From Brienomyrus brachyistius (lineage: Eukaryota; Chordata; Actinopteri; Osteoglossiformes; Mormyridae): a DNA stretch of 64,000 bases. The position numbers and the translations under genes were made by a program. Shown piece after piece: positions 37,996 to 49,757 of the stretch. Every line of letters begins with the position of its first letter. The first letter of the stretch is position 1. The stretch lies in assembly GCF_023856365.1 (NCBI RefSeq), contig NW_026042413.1, forward strand, positions 186,001-250,000, read 5' to 3'. The notes beneath the pieces were generated by a model, which searched no databases, was not told the DNA's origin, and saw only the letters and a list, made by a program, of their open reading frames with translations.

Positions 37996-39357
37996 GGCTG
38001 CCTAACGCCCTTAATTTGTTTGCAATTTCGCCAGGTAGGCTACCTTCTTTAAACTGCGTTTTGCTAGACTACACATTTCGAGATGTTTTATTGTAGTCTT
38101 GGTAAATATATATATATAGTTTAGCCTAACCCAGCCACTTAAGGGAGCAAGCCAGCTCAGGTAGGTGCCAGTCCCAAGCCCGGATTAATGGAGAGGGTTG
38201 GCGTCAAGAAATAAAGAGAAATAAAGACAACTAATACTCCTAGTTTGCGAGATCTGACTGCAATGGCAGCACTGCTACAAGGGTGTGGATAAATCTATAC
38301 AAATATCACCTGCATGCACATTACTTCTTTTACAATAACCAACTCCTGATCCATACTGTTAGTCGTGAAAAAAAAAACTATCGTGTACATAGAGGCCCTG
38401 TGTGAAAAGATAACTGCCAAGGAAAAGATCAAAAACATTTATTTCAAGGATACAAAGTTTTTATGGTCATGTACAGTGTACAGTGCAATTCTTATTTGAT
38501 TAACTTGAATGTCTCCACAGACTAGACGATTAAACAAATAAAGCAGCGCAACATTACAATAACTAATAACAAATAAACAAAGCTCACGAGTACTATTACA
38601 GTATTTATATCATTTATTTAAACTTAATTTTACCAGGTAAATTAACTACAAAGCAGTTACCACTGCTTTACCTGCTTCTCGGGAGAAATAGCAGATATAC
38701 GTCATGTATGTGACTAAATTCTTAAGCCAATAAGGGCAAAGTTGTGTCGTAATGGAGGCGGATCCAGTTTGTGCAGCCGGTTAAAGACACTACGGGCATG
38801 TAAATGGAGAACGAAATTATAGTTATACCGAATCTCCTACACACAATACCAAGGTTACCAACTTTGGTCAGCTGACCGGAGTGAGACGTTCAATTCCCGT
38901 AAGATTTCTTTGCGCCAGCCTGAGAGTCTGAAAACACGTCACACCAGATGCATGAGAGATGGAAACCTGGGATATTCAGTCGAATCAGATCAAATATGAT
39001 GCTAAGTTAGTACTAAGTTAAAATATGTTCCGGACTTGTAACATGCACCCATGATTTGGAACAGTCAGCAGGCTGTCTCTGGCCACGCCCCCTACACTCG
39101 GTCCGGCCCCTGGCTTTTCCTGAATTCTGATTCCTTTAGATAAACATTGACTTCATTGATATTGTTATTGATTTATCGACAGACCATCATACGTTTTAGA
39201 CGTTATAATAACAACACTCTATTGATCCCCAAAGAGAGAAATTCTCTCCTTGCCTGCCCCCTCTTACTGTCCATGACACACAAACACATATGTAGAAAAA
39301 CGTCAGCTTGGAAGCCAAGGCTGGACTTAACCTACTCCTTAGGGTTCACCTGGAAAC

Positions 39358-39468
39358 TGCCCCATGGCCGAGCGGTCTAAAGCCTCCTGCGCAGCGAAAA
39401 TGGCCTTTCAAAGTAAGGGGTATTCTGTTCTCCGAAGTAAGGCGTGGGTTCGAATCCAACTTCCGACA
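39358..39468 (+). tRNA. tRNA-Leu-like pseudogene, only in copy B
   Basis: The A box ATGGCCGAGCGGTCTAA and the T arm with B box (GCGTGGGTTCGAATCCAAC) are those of a leucine tRNA. About 70 bases separate them, suggesting an intron-bearing or expanded anticodon region. The acceptor strands do not pair. The copy A and spacer units keep only the 3' half. Both Pol III boxes are present, so transcription is possible, but a functional tRNA is unlikely. Confidence 0.5.
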
Positions 39469-39565
39469 AAAGTTCTTCAATCGCTACAGCAGAATTTGAG
39501 CCACTGATCGGCTTTAATTGCTTTGTTTTATTTTTGCGTTTCAGGCAAAACTACATAACACTTAA

Positions 39566-40000
39566 GAGGTGCAGGATGATCTGTCTTGCTCTCGCGAGGT
39601 TTTTGTACGACGTGACATGGTGACATAATGCAGCGGACGATAAAAATCTAACCACAATGCATTGCGTCAGGACCAGAATGTATTGCTTTAAGCCAGCGCT
39701 GTATGTGGGTACATGAAGTGGAAAGCACCCAATAACAAACATAACATTTAAAAAAAATCTACAAACTAGTGGGAATATAAAATAAAATAAATGTGTCTGG
39801 GCAAATTGGTAAGTTAAATTAAATCGTTTTAAGCAGTGTTAAGCAGTGTGTGGTTTTAAACACGAGTAGCATGTACCGTGTTGACGGCGCATGAACGTAT
39901 CTTGGCAGCACATGTAAAACTTAGATTTGCAAGCGGGATGTGAAACAGCATTTAGGTGTTTAAAACAGCAATAGAGTGCGTGTTTGTTCACGCAGTTACA
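39566..40000. other. No gene seen between duplication end and element gene
   Basis: Unique sequence. A possible acceptor (TTTGTTCACGCAG) lies just before the ATG at 40001. Confidence 0.4.
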
Positions 40001-42053
40001 ATGTTTAGTTGTTATTTCTGTGGAACATCAGTGCAAACCCTTAGGGAACATGTTTTACATGTCAAACTTCACCGTCATGAACCACGATGCGTGTTCAAGT
40101 GTGGCGCTACAGATTGCCACAATACGTTTCGTTCATATGGGGAATTTAAGGCTCATTTTTACCGTAAACATAACACAGATTCATATATTGATACTACAAA
40201 TGCCCTTACGGTGTTTACGTGTAATATGTCTATGTGCCAGCGCCAATGTCGCGATGTCAGATCACTAACAGCTCACTTAAAGGAACATATAGCCGAAGGA
40301 CGTGTTGTGACATGTCCGGTGACAGGATGCGACCATACGTTCACTGTGAGATCGTCGTTTACAGCCTACATGTCCAGGAAACACAGACAATGTTCTGTGG
40401 ACAGTATAAGAGATCTTTATAAGGAGACAGTTTCTCAGTTTCTTGAAACTGAACCGTTAGTTACAGGCCCTACAGAGAGATTTAGTGAGACTGATGAAGG
40501 TGAAGTCCATCTTACAGAAAATTTCAGTGACCTTTTTCTTAGAAATATTTCTCTTTTCTACTTGAAATTACATGGGCAGTTTCTTCTGCCAGCATCAACT
40601 ATACAAAATATTATTGAAGAGATGCTAAGCATACATGAACTAGGACAGACATATACTTTGAATAAATTAAGTGCATTCCTGAAAAGTGACTTAACTGAAT
40701 TAACAGATGAGGTTATTGGTAGTATATGTGATGTTGTGAAGGAATCTGACCTTTTCACCATTAGTCATGAAGGACCAATGAGAACCAATTTTTCAAGAAC
40801 TAGGGCTTTTAAACAGATGTTTAGATACACAGAACCTGTAAAGTTGTACTTAGGAAGGGATGAAACAAGGTCACAGAGGTTTGCCTACTATGTTCCATTG
40901 AAAGACACTTTGAGACATTTACTGGAGTCAGACTTATGGCAGAATTGTGCTGCACAGGGTACATACGTACCATACACTGATGTGCTTTGTGATGTCAGTG
41001 ATGGTCAGGTATATAAAAACAATGAGTTCTTTTCTCAAAACCCATCATGTCTAAAACTAATTCTATATCAAGATTCTTTTGAGGCGGTGAACCCATTAGG
41101 TTCAGCAAAAAGCAGCACAAAGTAGTAGCTGTATATTTGTCTCTGGCTAATTTACCACCTCATCAAGTACAGACCACATGTCACTTGTAATGCTGTGTCA
41201 GGAAAAAGACTTCAAACACTTTGGCCATGACAAAGTTTTCTCAAGGCTCATTGCAGACTTAAAAGACCTGGAAGACAATGGAATAACGGTGGCAGAGGAA
41301 AAAGTTAAAGGGACTGTTTTGTGCATTGCAGGGGACAATTTGGGGTCTCATAATATCGGTGGATTTACAGAAAATTTTAGTTTTTCTGAATATTTCTGCA
41401 GGTATTGCCGGACAACCCGAACAGATTTTCAAACAGATCCAAATGCATTTTACAGTCTGAGGAACAACAAAACGTTGAAGGTATAATATCTGAGTTTTAA
41501 TTCATTGAATTACTTCGATGTTTGTATGCCTGGCCTGCCACCTTGTTTAGGCCATGACATTTTTGAGGGTATCCTTTCCTATGATTTAGCCCTTTACCTG
41601 AAGTACTTCATCAAGCAGAAAAAGTGGTTCACTTATTCAATTCTGAATAGACGCATTAAGAAATTTAAGTACAGTGGCTCTGATGTGTTGAGTAAGCCAT
41701 GTGCAGTAAACTCCAATGGAGTAAAGCTTTATGGTCAGGCTGTTCAGAACTGGAATTTTCTAAGACTTCTTCCTGTGATCATGTGTGACAAGGTGAAAGA
41801 GCCCACAGATGATGATTGGCAGTTGACCCTTCAGCTAAAAGACATTGTGGAGCTGATTTGTGCACAGAAAATTTTATTGCCAGAGGTTGCATACCTTGAC
41901 GTTCTTATCCAAGAATATCTTGCTTGTAGATTTTCTTTCTTTCCAGGACATAGGTTAAAGCCTAAGCATCACTACTTGCGACACTACCCTGCACTGATTT
42001 TAAAGTTTGGTCCTTTGATCAGGTTGTGGACAATGCGATTTGAAAGTAAATAA
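40001..42053 (+). pseudogene. Broken zinc-finger element gene (multicopy teleost family)
   Basis: The first ATG at 40001 opens a frame with four C2H2-like fingers (FSCYFCGTSV...H; FKCGATDCHNTF...H; FTCNMSMCQRQC...H; VTCPVTGCDHTF...H). A long conserved region follows, with LKLILYQDSFEAVNPLGSA, GTVLCIAGDNLGSHNIGGF, MPGLPPCLGHDIFEG and RLKPKHHYLRHYPALILKFG. I recognise these as marks of a high-copy fish protein family that is probably transposon-borne; I know no biochemical function. The frame breaks at about 41105 (A-run one base short), again near 41160-41175, and at 41486 where GTATAA could be a donor. It ends at LWTMRFESK followed by a stop, short of the usual C-terminus. Not a working copy. 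Confidence 0.65.
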
Positions 42054-42537
42054 GGCACCATGGCAACAACAGTCAGAACAGCATCCAGTTCACAGCTAGT
42101 TTTAAAAATTGCTTTAACGCAGAGTGATTACAGGAAATAGGTGTACTGCTTAATATTAATTAAATTATTAAAATGTGCTAATAATAGACATATTTGTCAG
42201 TCAGACATTGTGCTTTTTAAAGAGCAGAAGGGATACATTAAATTACGATTATATTGTCCTTACTGTATATATTTTTACATTTTTCCCCTCAATGATTGTC
42301 AAGTGATCACAATTCTTACTGTGCTTTACCCCTCACTTGATAGAGATGTACCAAAACTGAACATATAACTGGATTTCACTCAGAATAACCAGGCCTTCTT
42401 TTTGGACTCTTTATCCCTTTTTATTTTATCTTCGCTTTCCTCAAGCCAGGCATTTACAGGTGAAAAACCTTAAACCACAAAACACCAACTTTCACCAATC
42501 TATCTTATGAGCAAACACAAAATTTTACTTTAAATGC

Positions 42538-42568
<31 letters not shown>

Positions 42569-43397
42569 CACACAAAATATACAATAAATGACCAATCTCA
42601 GCTTCAAATTTCCACACAATTATACATAACTTGTTCTGAATAAAATTCCTCCAAACATCAAAGTTTAAGATCAAACCACTGGGGAAACACATAAATGAGT
42701 TACTCAACGCAATAAATTGCAATGAAAAGCTAACCAATTAGACAATCGAACAATAGGTTTAACACTTCTGCCCATATGAATTATTAAAAGGAAAGTTCAC
42801 CCTTAATACTTTTTTTTTTCTCTTTAGCAATTTAATATTTAACTTTTAGATAAACTAAAAATAGAACCCCCCCTTTTAAACCGCATTAATGCAAACATCT
42901 GAATCAATAAAACAGCATTCCACATATTGTCATTAAGACACTTACAGCACACCATTTATTCCTAATACAGTCAAATACCACAACTCATATAATGTTACAA
43001 GCCAGCACCAGCGCCTCAATGCCTCATTAGCGCACCCCATTAAGAAATAAACCCCACTCGCAACAGGTAGTGCTTGCTACAAATAACATTTGCAACAAAG
43101 TCCAACACGCATGGTTCATGGTCTTACCGGCTGTCCGTTCAGAGTCTACTTTTCAGTACACAATCGCAGCACAGTTCCAGAAGCACTTGGTGTAGATTTG
43201 ACCCTTTGCTTGTCGCGCTACCAATGCGTTTTGCCGACTTTATCCAAAATAAAGAGCAGGTGCGTCCGTTAATGCCTTCCCCTCGGGTGCACACAGGTGA
43301 GTAAACTTTGGTTCCGCATGACCACTTGCGTGAACGACGTAACCACTTGCTGGAATGACGTTCATCGCAACAATGATATAAATATTTTCCCCCCTGA
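42054..43397. other. No gene seen; contains TA/CA tract
   Basis: AT-rich sequence with a (TA)n tract at about 42538-42565. The 43100-43390 part is less AT-rich and has CG dinucleotides, but no exon was recognised. Confidence 0.4.
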
Positions 43398-44285
43398 CAT
43401 ATAATCAGTGTAAGCACACAAACACATTGGCCGGTTATCCTATTCATTCAGTTCCACGGACAGTGACCTGTGTTACTGTGCTGTGACATCTGGTTCCTTC
43501 ATTGGCTCTGTATATTTCTATAAATGACTAAATGGCTCTGTTGTAGAAATTTCCAGCCAGAGACTTGGTTCCTATATAACGAGAAGATTTTATTTTTACT
43601 CGGACTGAGAAGCTACAGAAAATCATCTCTGCATGTGATCTCCCCTTTACTGCTCAAGCAGAGCACACGCACATCAGCAAGTGTCAAGGCAGCAAGTGCA
43701 TACAAACAACTTCTCAGGGCCTTCAGGAAGAGTCAGACTGCGGTGTCATTCAGAGATACCATTGTCTAAGACTTGCACTAAAACATTCTATGCACTTGGG
43801 CATATTTAAACAAAGTAGTATGGTACCTATGTCAGAATCCATCCCTGCCTTGTCCTGTTCACATGTCACTGGCCATCCTATTCTCTCCTCTGTCTTGTAC
43901 CCCTTAGCCCATAGTGTGTTTGCCTGCTCATCGGGCCACCATGTGGCTTAACGGGCCAAGTGGTTGGCCACCGTGCCTGACTCCCCTTTTGATTGTGGGT
44001 TTTGAGGATATCAGTGGGTCTGTGTTTTCATGATTGTCCCCCAGGCCACCATGCAGCTCAGCCCTTGATTCCAACTACAGTAGCAATCAGGTGGTTCTCG
44101 GTCTACTAGGACTGTATAACAGGATTCTTCACCCATTCTATCTTTACTCCTTCAGCCGCATACATGAGTCAGACCTATAGGTTATTCAAATTCCGTCCTG
44201 CCAAATTTACTGGACAGGAAGTGGACACTGCAAATGAATGTGTGAATACGCCAATACCTACATCTTTACAAGTTACATTAAGGGG
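43398..44285 (+). repeat. Unclassified repeat R1, plus-strand copy
   Basis: It shares about 0.9 kb with 62,038-63,985 (inverted) and its first ~400 bp with 46,740-47,145 (inverted). The shared landmarks are GTAGAAATTTCCAGCCAGAG, CATCTCTGCATGTGATCTCC and AGCACACGCACATCAGCAAG. A long frame persists in several copies without similarity to a known protein. It could be an LTR or the body of an unknown element. Confidence 0.7.
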
Positions 44286-45009
44286 TTTGGTACAGTAAAT
44301 GGCTGTGAGGTGGGATTTCTTCTTGATGTCTGTTTGTAGCCCGTCCACCAGCAGCTGCTGCTGTATTTATCACACCAAGCAGGGAAAGTATATTGCTAAA
44401 TTTTCCTTAGTTCAATTACGCTTGATTAAGCTAATTAAGCCGGCTATGTTATTTACATTCAGAAGGATGCCGCCATATTGGGTTATACACAGATGCCACG
44501 ATAGCTCACACTCACATTCCCTCTTCATTATTTTTCTAAACACACTCTATCCTGCCTTGTCACCTGCAACAAGATCTCACTCCCTGTAGCAATAAAAGTC
44601 TTTCTTATGATTGAGCAGATTTCTGCTTCTCTCCTAACCATGGGCATCCAAAGTAAGATGAAGCAAAATGTTAGGAAATTTGATAACACATGGTTACTCT
44701 TTTGGTAACAGTGACTTTGGTTTTATTTTGATAGATGTAAACTACATAATATGGTCTTAACCTTGTTTTCTGTCCTAAAAGCAAACTTTTATGTTACAGG
44801 AGAAAAGTGCACAGCTGCTTGGATCAACCCCAGCTAATCAGCGCATATGGGAATCTTTTCAAAATACCATGTGAGTCTTATGCAATTTACCCAATTAATA
44901 TAAGCTCTTTAGATGACGCTTAAATAATCAATTCCCATCAACTTAGTGTCAAAACACAAACTCAGTGGCAAAAAAGTGAAGGGCAACAGACTAAGTTGTG
45001 AAAATGAAA
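44286..45009. other. No gene; one orphan exon-like segment
   Basis: At 44800-44870 a 71-base segment sits between a good acceptor (TTTATGTTACAG) and donor (CCAT|gtgagt), with an open frame containing LLGSTPANQRIWESFQNT. I do not recognise it. Confidence 0.25.
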
Positions 45010-45740
45010 TCTGCATGTGATGAAAGGGCATGTGACTGTATCGCGATGATTATAATCATCAGATCAAACGGACCACGGAGTTGGCGGTATGGTCACACTG
45101 CTGGTCCCATGTCAGTAGGGTATAGCACACCCCTGGGCCCGGATACTACTAGGATGTCACTGGTGTACCACTGTGCCGTCAGAGTGTGGTGTGTCACTCC
45201 ACAGCATTGGCAGGATTGCTCCTCTCCCTGCAGCGCCACCATACGCACATGACGGTCATCTGTGGTACTGCAGAACTGAGATGTATCGCTGAACATGGTA
45301 GGACGCCAGTCGTCATCAGTCCATGCCTCCCAGTGACTACACCACTCCAAACGCAACCGTTTCTGTGCTATTGTGAACGGCAGCCTATGCATGGGACGGT
45401 GAACCCGTAGTCCAGCTGATGCCAGTCATCGCGACACGATGATATAGGGTGTTGTAGAGAGTCCAGTAGCTGTGTCCATATATCAGGCGCAGGTGTCATG
45501 GGGATCTGTGATGCTTGGAGCACAATCCGACGATCCTTCCTTGGCGTGGTCTGTCTTGGATGACCAGAAACTTCACGACGTGTGTGGATGCCTCACGTGC
45601 CCATTGGTTTCAATATCAGGCCACTGTGATATCCGCATGGCCCACATGCAATTGCAGCACATGACCACCTGGCTTCATGTAAACCCGCAATGCAACCCTA
45701 TCAAACTCCGTCAAGTGCCGTTAACACTGTCTAATGTGAC
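45010..45740 (-). pseudogene. Degenerate Tc1-like transposase
   Basis: Minus-strand pieces in order resemble a Tc1 transposase: an N-terminal MPRSHIR start near 45740, LTEFDR, a TAPD-like MTPAPDIW, then LTIAQKRLRLEWCSHWEAWT, DDWRPTMFSDTSQF and LTAQWYTSDIL. Several stops and frame shifts separate them. The DES-type catalytic segment has become FSDTSQF. It is much older than the element at 49.8 kb. Confidence 0.65.
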
Positions 45741-46739
45741 TACGAGGCATCCTGTGTCTGGTGATTAAACATGCCAACTCCTTGCAATTTGAATCATTTA
45801 CATATCCATCACTGGTCTGCACATGTACCAGATTACATCTTTAATCGGATAGTTACTTCTGGGTTCTCAACTTTTTTTTTCATAATACCCCTTAAGTGTA
45901 TATGCCCTTCACTGATGAGAAATTCATCAACATCTAAGTCCTACATTCATGTACAATGCATATTAAATGAATATTTTGTCACTATTAGTTTTGATGTATC
46001 ATTCTTTGAATGCACTCAATTGAATCATGGACAGTGGTTCCACATGGAAAAAAATGAATATTCCGAAAAGGAAAAATCCTTCTTCGGTTGATACATTCAC
46101 TTTGTGTTCTGAGAATTTTTCCCTTGAGTGCCTTGTACAGTATGTCTAGTGTGTTTTTGGTGTGAATGTGGCCATAATCATACAAGGAAAAAACCACTGA
46201 CTTGTAGTGAACATGTAAAACCGCAACATGCAGTGTCATACGTAACTGAAATAAGAAATGCTGGATTGCCTGAGTTGCATGCGTGCATGTTTTTTAATAT
46301 GGGCAACATGGTTCCCTGAGATGCCTCAGTGTTGCTCACCGCCATCTCTAACACACAACCTCACAAACCATCTTAAAACTACTGAAAGAAATAATTGGCT
46401 ACACTGCAGCTCCACTGTTTTGTTTGGCACCCCTGCATGTCCTGCATTGTGTGGGGAAAAAAGCTGAAGGCTGAGGAATGTTACATAACACAGCTAGAAT
46501 GTAAAAACTCTCTCTGGTGTAATTCACTGCGTAAAACCAATGGTCCTAAGTGTGGTGTCTTCTTCATAACACTCCCTGATGTTTGTGTCCGTGACCATGA
46601 GATAGGGTGGCTGCTTTTCTTCCTTGCTTTCCTTGTATTCCTACGTTTCCTCCCCAGCCTTGGTTGGTAGGTCAGGCAGCATCACCTTGTTTTAATAGAC
46701 CCAGGTGCAATTTATCTTGAAATTAGACTCAAGTGCAGA
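45741..46739. other. No gene seen
   Basis: AT-rich sequence with short chance frames and no recognised repeat. Confidence 0.4.
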
Positions 46740-47230
46740 AAATGTTCTATCAGAAGTCTTTGACAATCTCTGAATTACACAGAAATCTGACTTCTTCTGA
46801 AGCTGTGAAATTGTTCATCTGTATTTGCTGCATTGGTACTTGTTGATGTGCGTGTGCCCTGCTTAAGGAGTAAAGGGGAGATGACATGCAGAGCTAGTTT
46901 TCTGTAGTTTATTTTCTTTGTCTGAATAATAATATTCTCTTCATATAGGAACCCAGTCTCTGGCTGGAAATTTCTACAATAGAGCCATTTAGTTATTTCT
47001 AGAAAAATATTTAGAGCCAATGACCTGATGTCATAGTAACACAGGTCACTGTCCGTGGTGCTGAATTCTCTACTTGATGGGCTGGTGCTGAATGAATAGG
47101 CCAGGTGTCTGTGTGCTTCCACTGACTGGCACCCAGACATATAATGACTTTTAACAATGAAGGGGGAAAAGTCCAGACAGGAAATTAGTCAACAGTAATT
47201 AGTAATCAAATATAGTTCTCATTTATCATT
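46740..47230 (-). repeat. Repeat R1, minus-strand copy
   Basis: Matches the first ~400 bp of 43,398-44,285 in reverse. It also shares flanking sequence with the window's right end (CAGTAATTAGTAATCA). One frame is open for 121 residues (47140 to 46775). Confidence 0.7.
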
Positions 47231-48980
47231 ATGTAAATTTCAAAAACCTTTTCTGACTATTAATCTGCACGTTGCAATAATTTAATATTAACTAACTTGC
47301 TGTAACGTAAAGTGAAAAACAAGTTTTAAAACTAGCTGTGAAATTTTTGATGCTGTTGACCTGAATGTTGTTGCCAGAGCCTTAGGATACGTCTCTACAC
47401 ATAAGTGAGGGGATGGATGCACTATTCTATGGAGGCTTCTGAAGAGAATTATTATCCCAAATTTAAATTGAGAGAGATGATTAATTCCTTTTTAATGCAG
47501 TCTGCCTTAAGAGCCCCTGTTCTGCCGTTGATCTTTTGCATGGATGCTATCATGTATTAGTTTACTCTATGAAATTTAGTTTGAATTTTGATCACATGTC
47601 AAACTAAAGCATTTTGGACTGGATTCCTGAGTTCTTTTTAACGCTGTTAAGTTACATTTTTATTTCAGCATAATTACAAGTTCCCGCAGGGAAGAAATAA
47701 GTCAGTTACTTAATAAATGACTATAAAGTAGTTGCTGCAGTATATATTCCATAAATTTACTGAACTGGAGTTTTATGCATCCTTACAAAGTAATAACTGT
47801 ATGTGTTCTTTAAGTATGAAAGAGTTTAGGACATTGTCACCTGCAGTGGACGGCCACGTGTCCCCATAATTATAACTTTAGATTATATTTCTGCATGACT
47901 GAGTATTCACTGAGTACCTGGTAGTGTTGGATGATATTTACGTCTCATATTTACCATTTATGTCAGTCTTCAAAGTGTGTGGATTATTAAGGTTGGTCTT
48001 GGTTGTTTTCTTCCCTGGAGAAACAGAAGTTTAATGCCATGATGCCACAGCAGCTCGCCGTTCCTGTCAGTACGGTGGAGGTAAGAGTTTGAAACATTCA
48101 TCAGCCTGTCAGCTACGCATCTCGCCTGGACATGGGACTCAGCTTTTATTCTTCCATAATACCGCTTAAGTACCTCACTCTACTCAATCTCAGTACTGTT
48201 TAAGGGTAAATAACTTTTGTCACTGACTGCCAGAGATTATGGCAATTAAATGGAAAATATGAAGCAGACATATGAAATACAGTGGGCTGTTTGCAGTAAG
48301 TTGGGCTTAGGGTTAGTAATGGGGCTTTTTCCACTGACTTCTGCTTCTGTGCCCTTTCTTCACACTGCTGTTCAACTGTCCTCTTTATAGGAGGGAGGAG
48401 CAGCGCAAATGCAGCCGACAGATATAAAGCCATGTGCTGGCAGCAGACGCTTCGCACCCCTTAATAGCATATCTGTTGCTGGTAAGACTGTCTGTGCTGC
48501 CGGTCATCTCAGTAACCAGGTGAAACTCCCCAGGCAAGATCAGGACAATGTTGTGTTGAGTTTCAGTGAGTTTCCTGTGTGTAAAGCCAGTTTTGGGGTC
48601 AATGTGGAGCCTGGTCCAGTCATGAGCTGGGGAGACGTGACCAAGGCTGCACTGTTACTCTTGTGTGTCTTTTCATTCAAAACTCTTTTTTTTTTTATTT
48701 CCCCATAGTGTCCATCATCTTGAGCAGCACCGGCTGTCATTTAGCACAAAAGATGCCTGTTCAGTTTTCCATCTGAACAAGGGCCCTCTGGACCCAGGTG
48801 TGCACTACATGAGCACTTTGTTCCTGACTCCTTATCAGCGTTTACATTTACACTCTCAGCCAGTCTTTAATCTGCAAAGTTACGCTTGGTGAGATTTATA
48901 CAGACACGAGTAAAGAGGATTTTTTCACTTTTCCCAAATTCCCTCTAAGTCTGTATTTTCACCTCTTGAATGCTGGGATT
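47231..48980. other. No gene seen
   Basis: There is no recognised coding similarity. Around 47,310-47,390 the minus strand resembles the tail just after the zinc-finger element at 42,063-42,115, suggesting a scrap of the same element family. A donor-like GTGGAG|gtaaga at 48080 stands alone. Confidence 0.35.
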
Positions 48981-48981
48981 T

Positions 48982-49305
48982 GTAGGCCCAGCTCTTCACC
49001 ATGTATAACAACATCACCCTCAACGCTAGAGAAACCAAGGAGCTGATCCTGGACTTTCGCAAACGGATGACTCCCCAAAGTCCTATCTACATCGCAGAGG
49101 ATGCTGTAGAGGCTTCAACAGCTTCCAGTTCCTCGGGCACACAGCTTCTGGCGGTCAAAGGCATCGTCTTCAGGTGCTGCCTCAGAAAAGCAAGCAGCAC
49201 CTTGAGAGACTCTAGCCACCCAGCACTGTCACTTTTCACCTTCCATCCATCCATCTGCACAAGCATTTCCAGATTTAGAGACAAGTTTCCTCCCCATTGC
49301 TGTTA
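48982..49305 (+). pseudogene. LINE reverse-transcriptase C-terminal remnant
   Basis: Frames contain ARETKELILDFRKRMTPQSP and then a C-terminal pattern (SSTLRDSSHPALSLFTFHPS, RFRDKFPPHCC) seen at the ends of many fish LINE ORF2 proteins. The middle is rearranged or deleted. No 3' tail is clear. Confidence 0.6.
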
Positions 49306-49757
49306 ACCAGCCAGTGACGCTGACATTTCCTCACACTGCCACTGTTACCTCATTCTGTACTGTTACTGTGTCTGTCTATGCTGGTGCCATTACTTTAATT
49401 TTATTTATATAGTATTATCACTGGTTATACTGTTGAGGTGCAACTACAGACAATTTTTCTTTGAATTAATCTAGCGACTATTTTCCCAAGCTGTTGATTC
49501 ATCAAAACTATTATTTTTCCTCCAGAAAATCAGATTGACCGTTTAAGTTAATATTATTTTAAGAACAACACAAACTACGTCATTGCGGGGTTTTAGATAA
49601 TGGACACTATACAGATATTTTTTTCGCCCACCATTCAATAAGCAGATAAGTAACTTGTCTAAAATATTTAGATTTGTATTGTGATCCCCAAAAGTTAGTA
49701 ATCTGTATAAAATCAGTGTATCTTTGTTTTTTAAATTTGATTCTGTAAATCAATGTA

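Noticed and set aside
43074..43304. Small frames near a CG-rich stretch as a new gene start
   Set aside because: There is no similarity, no downstream exon and no clear promoter.
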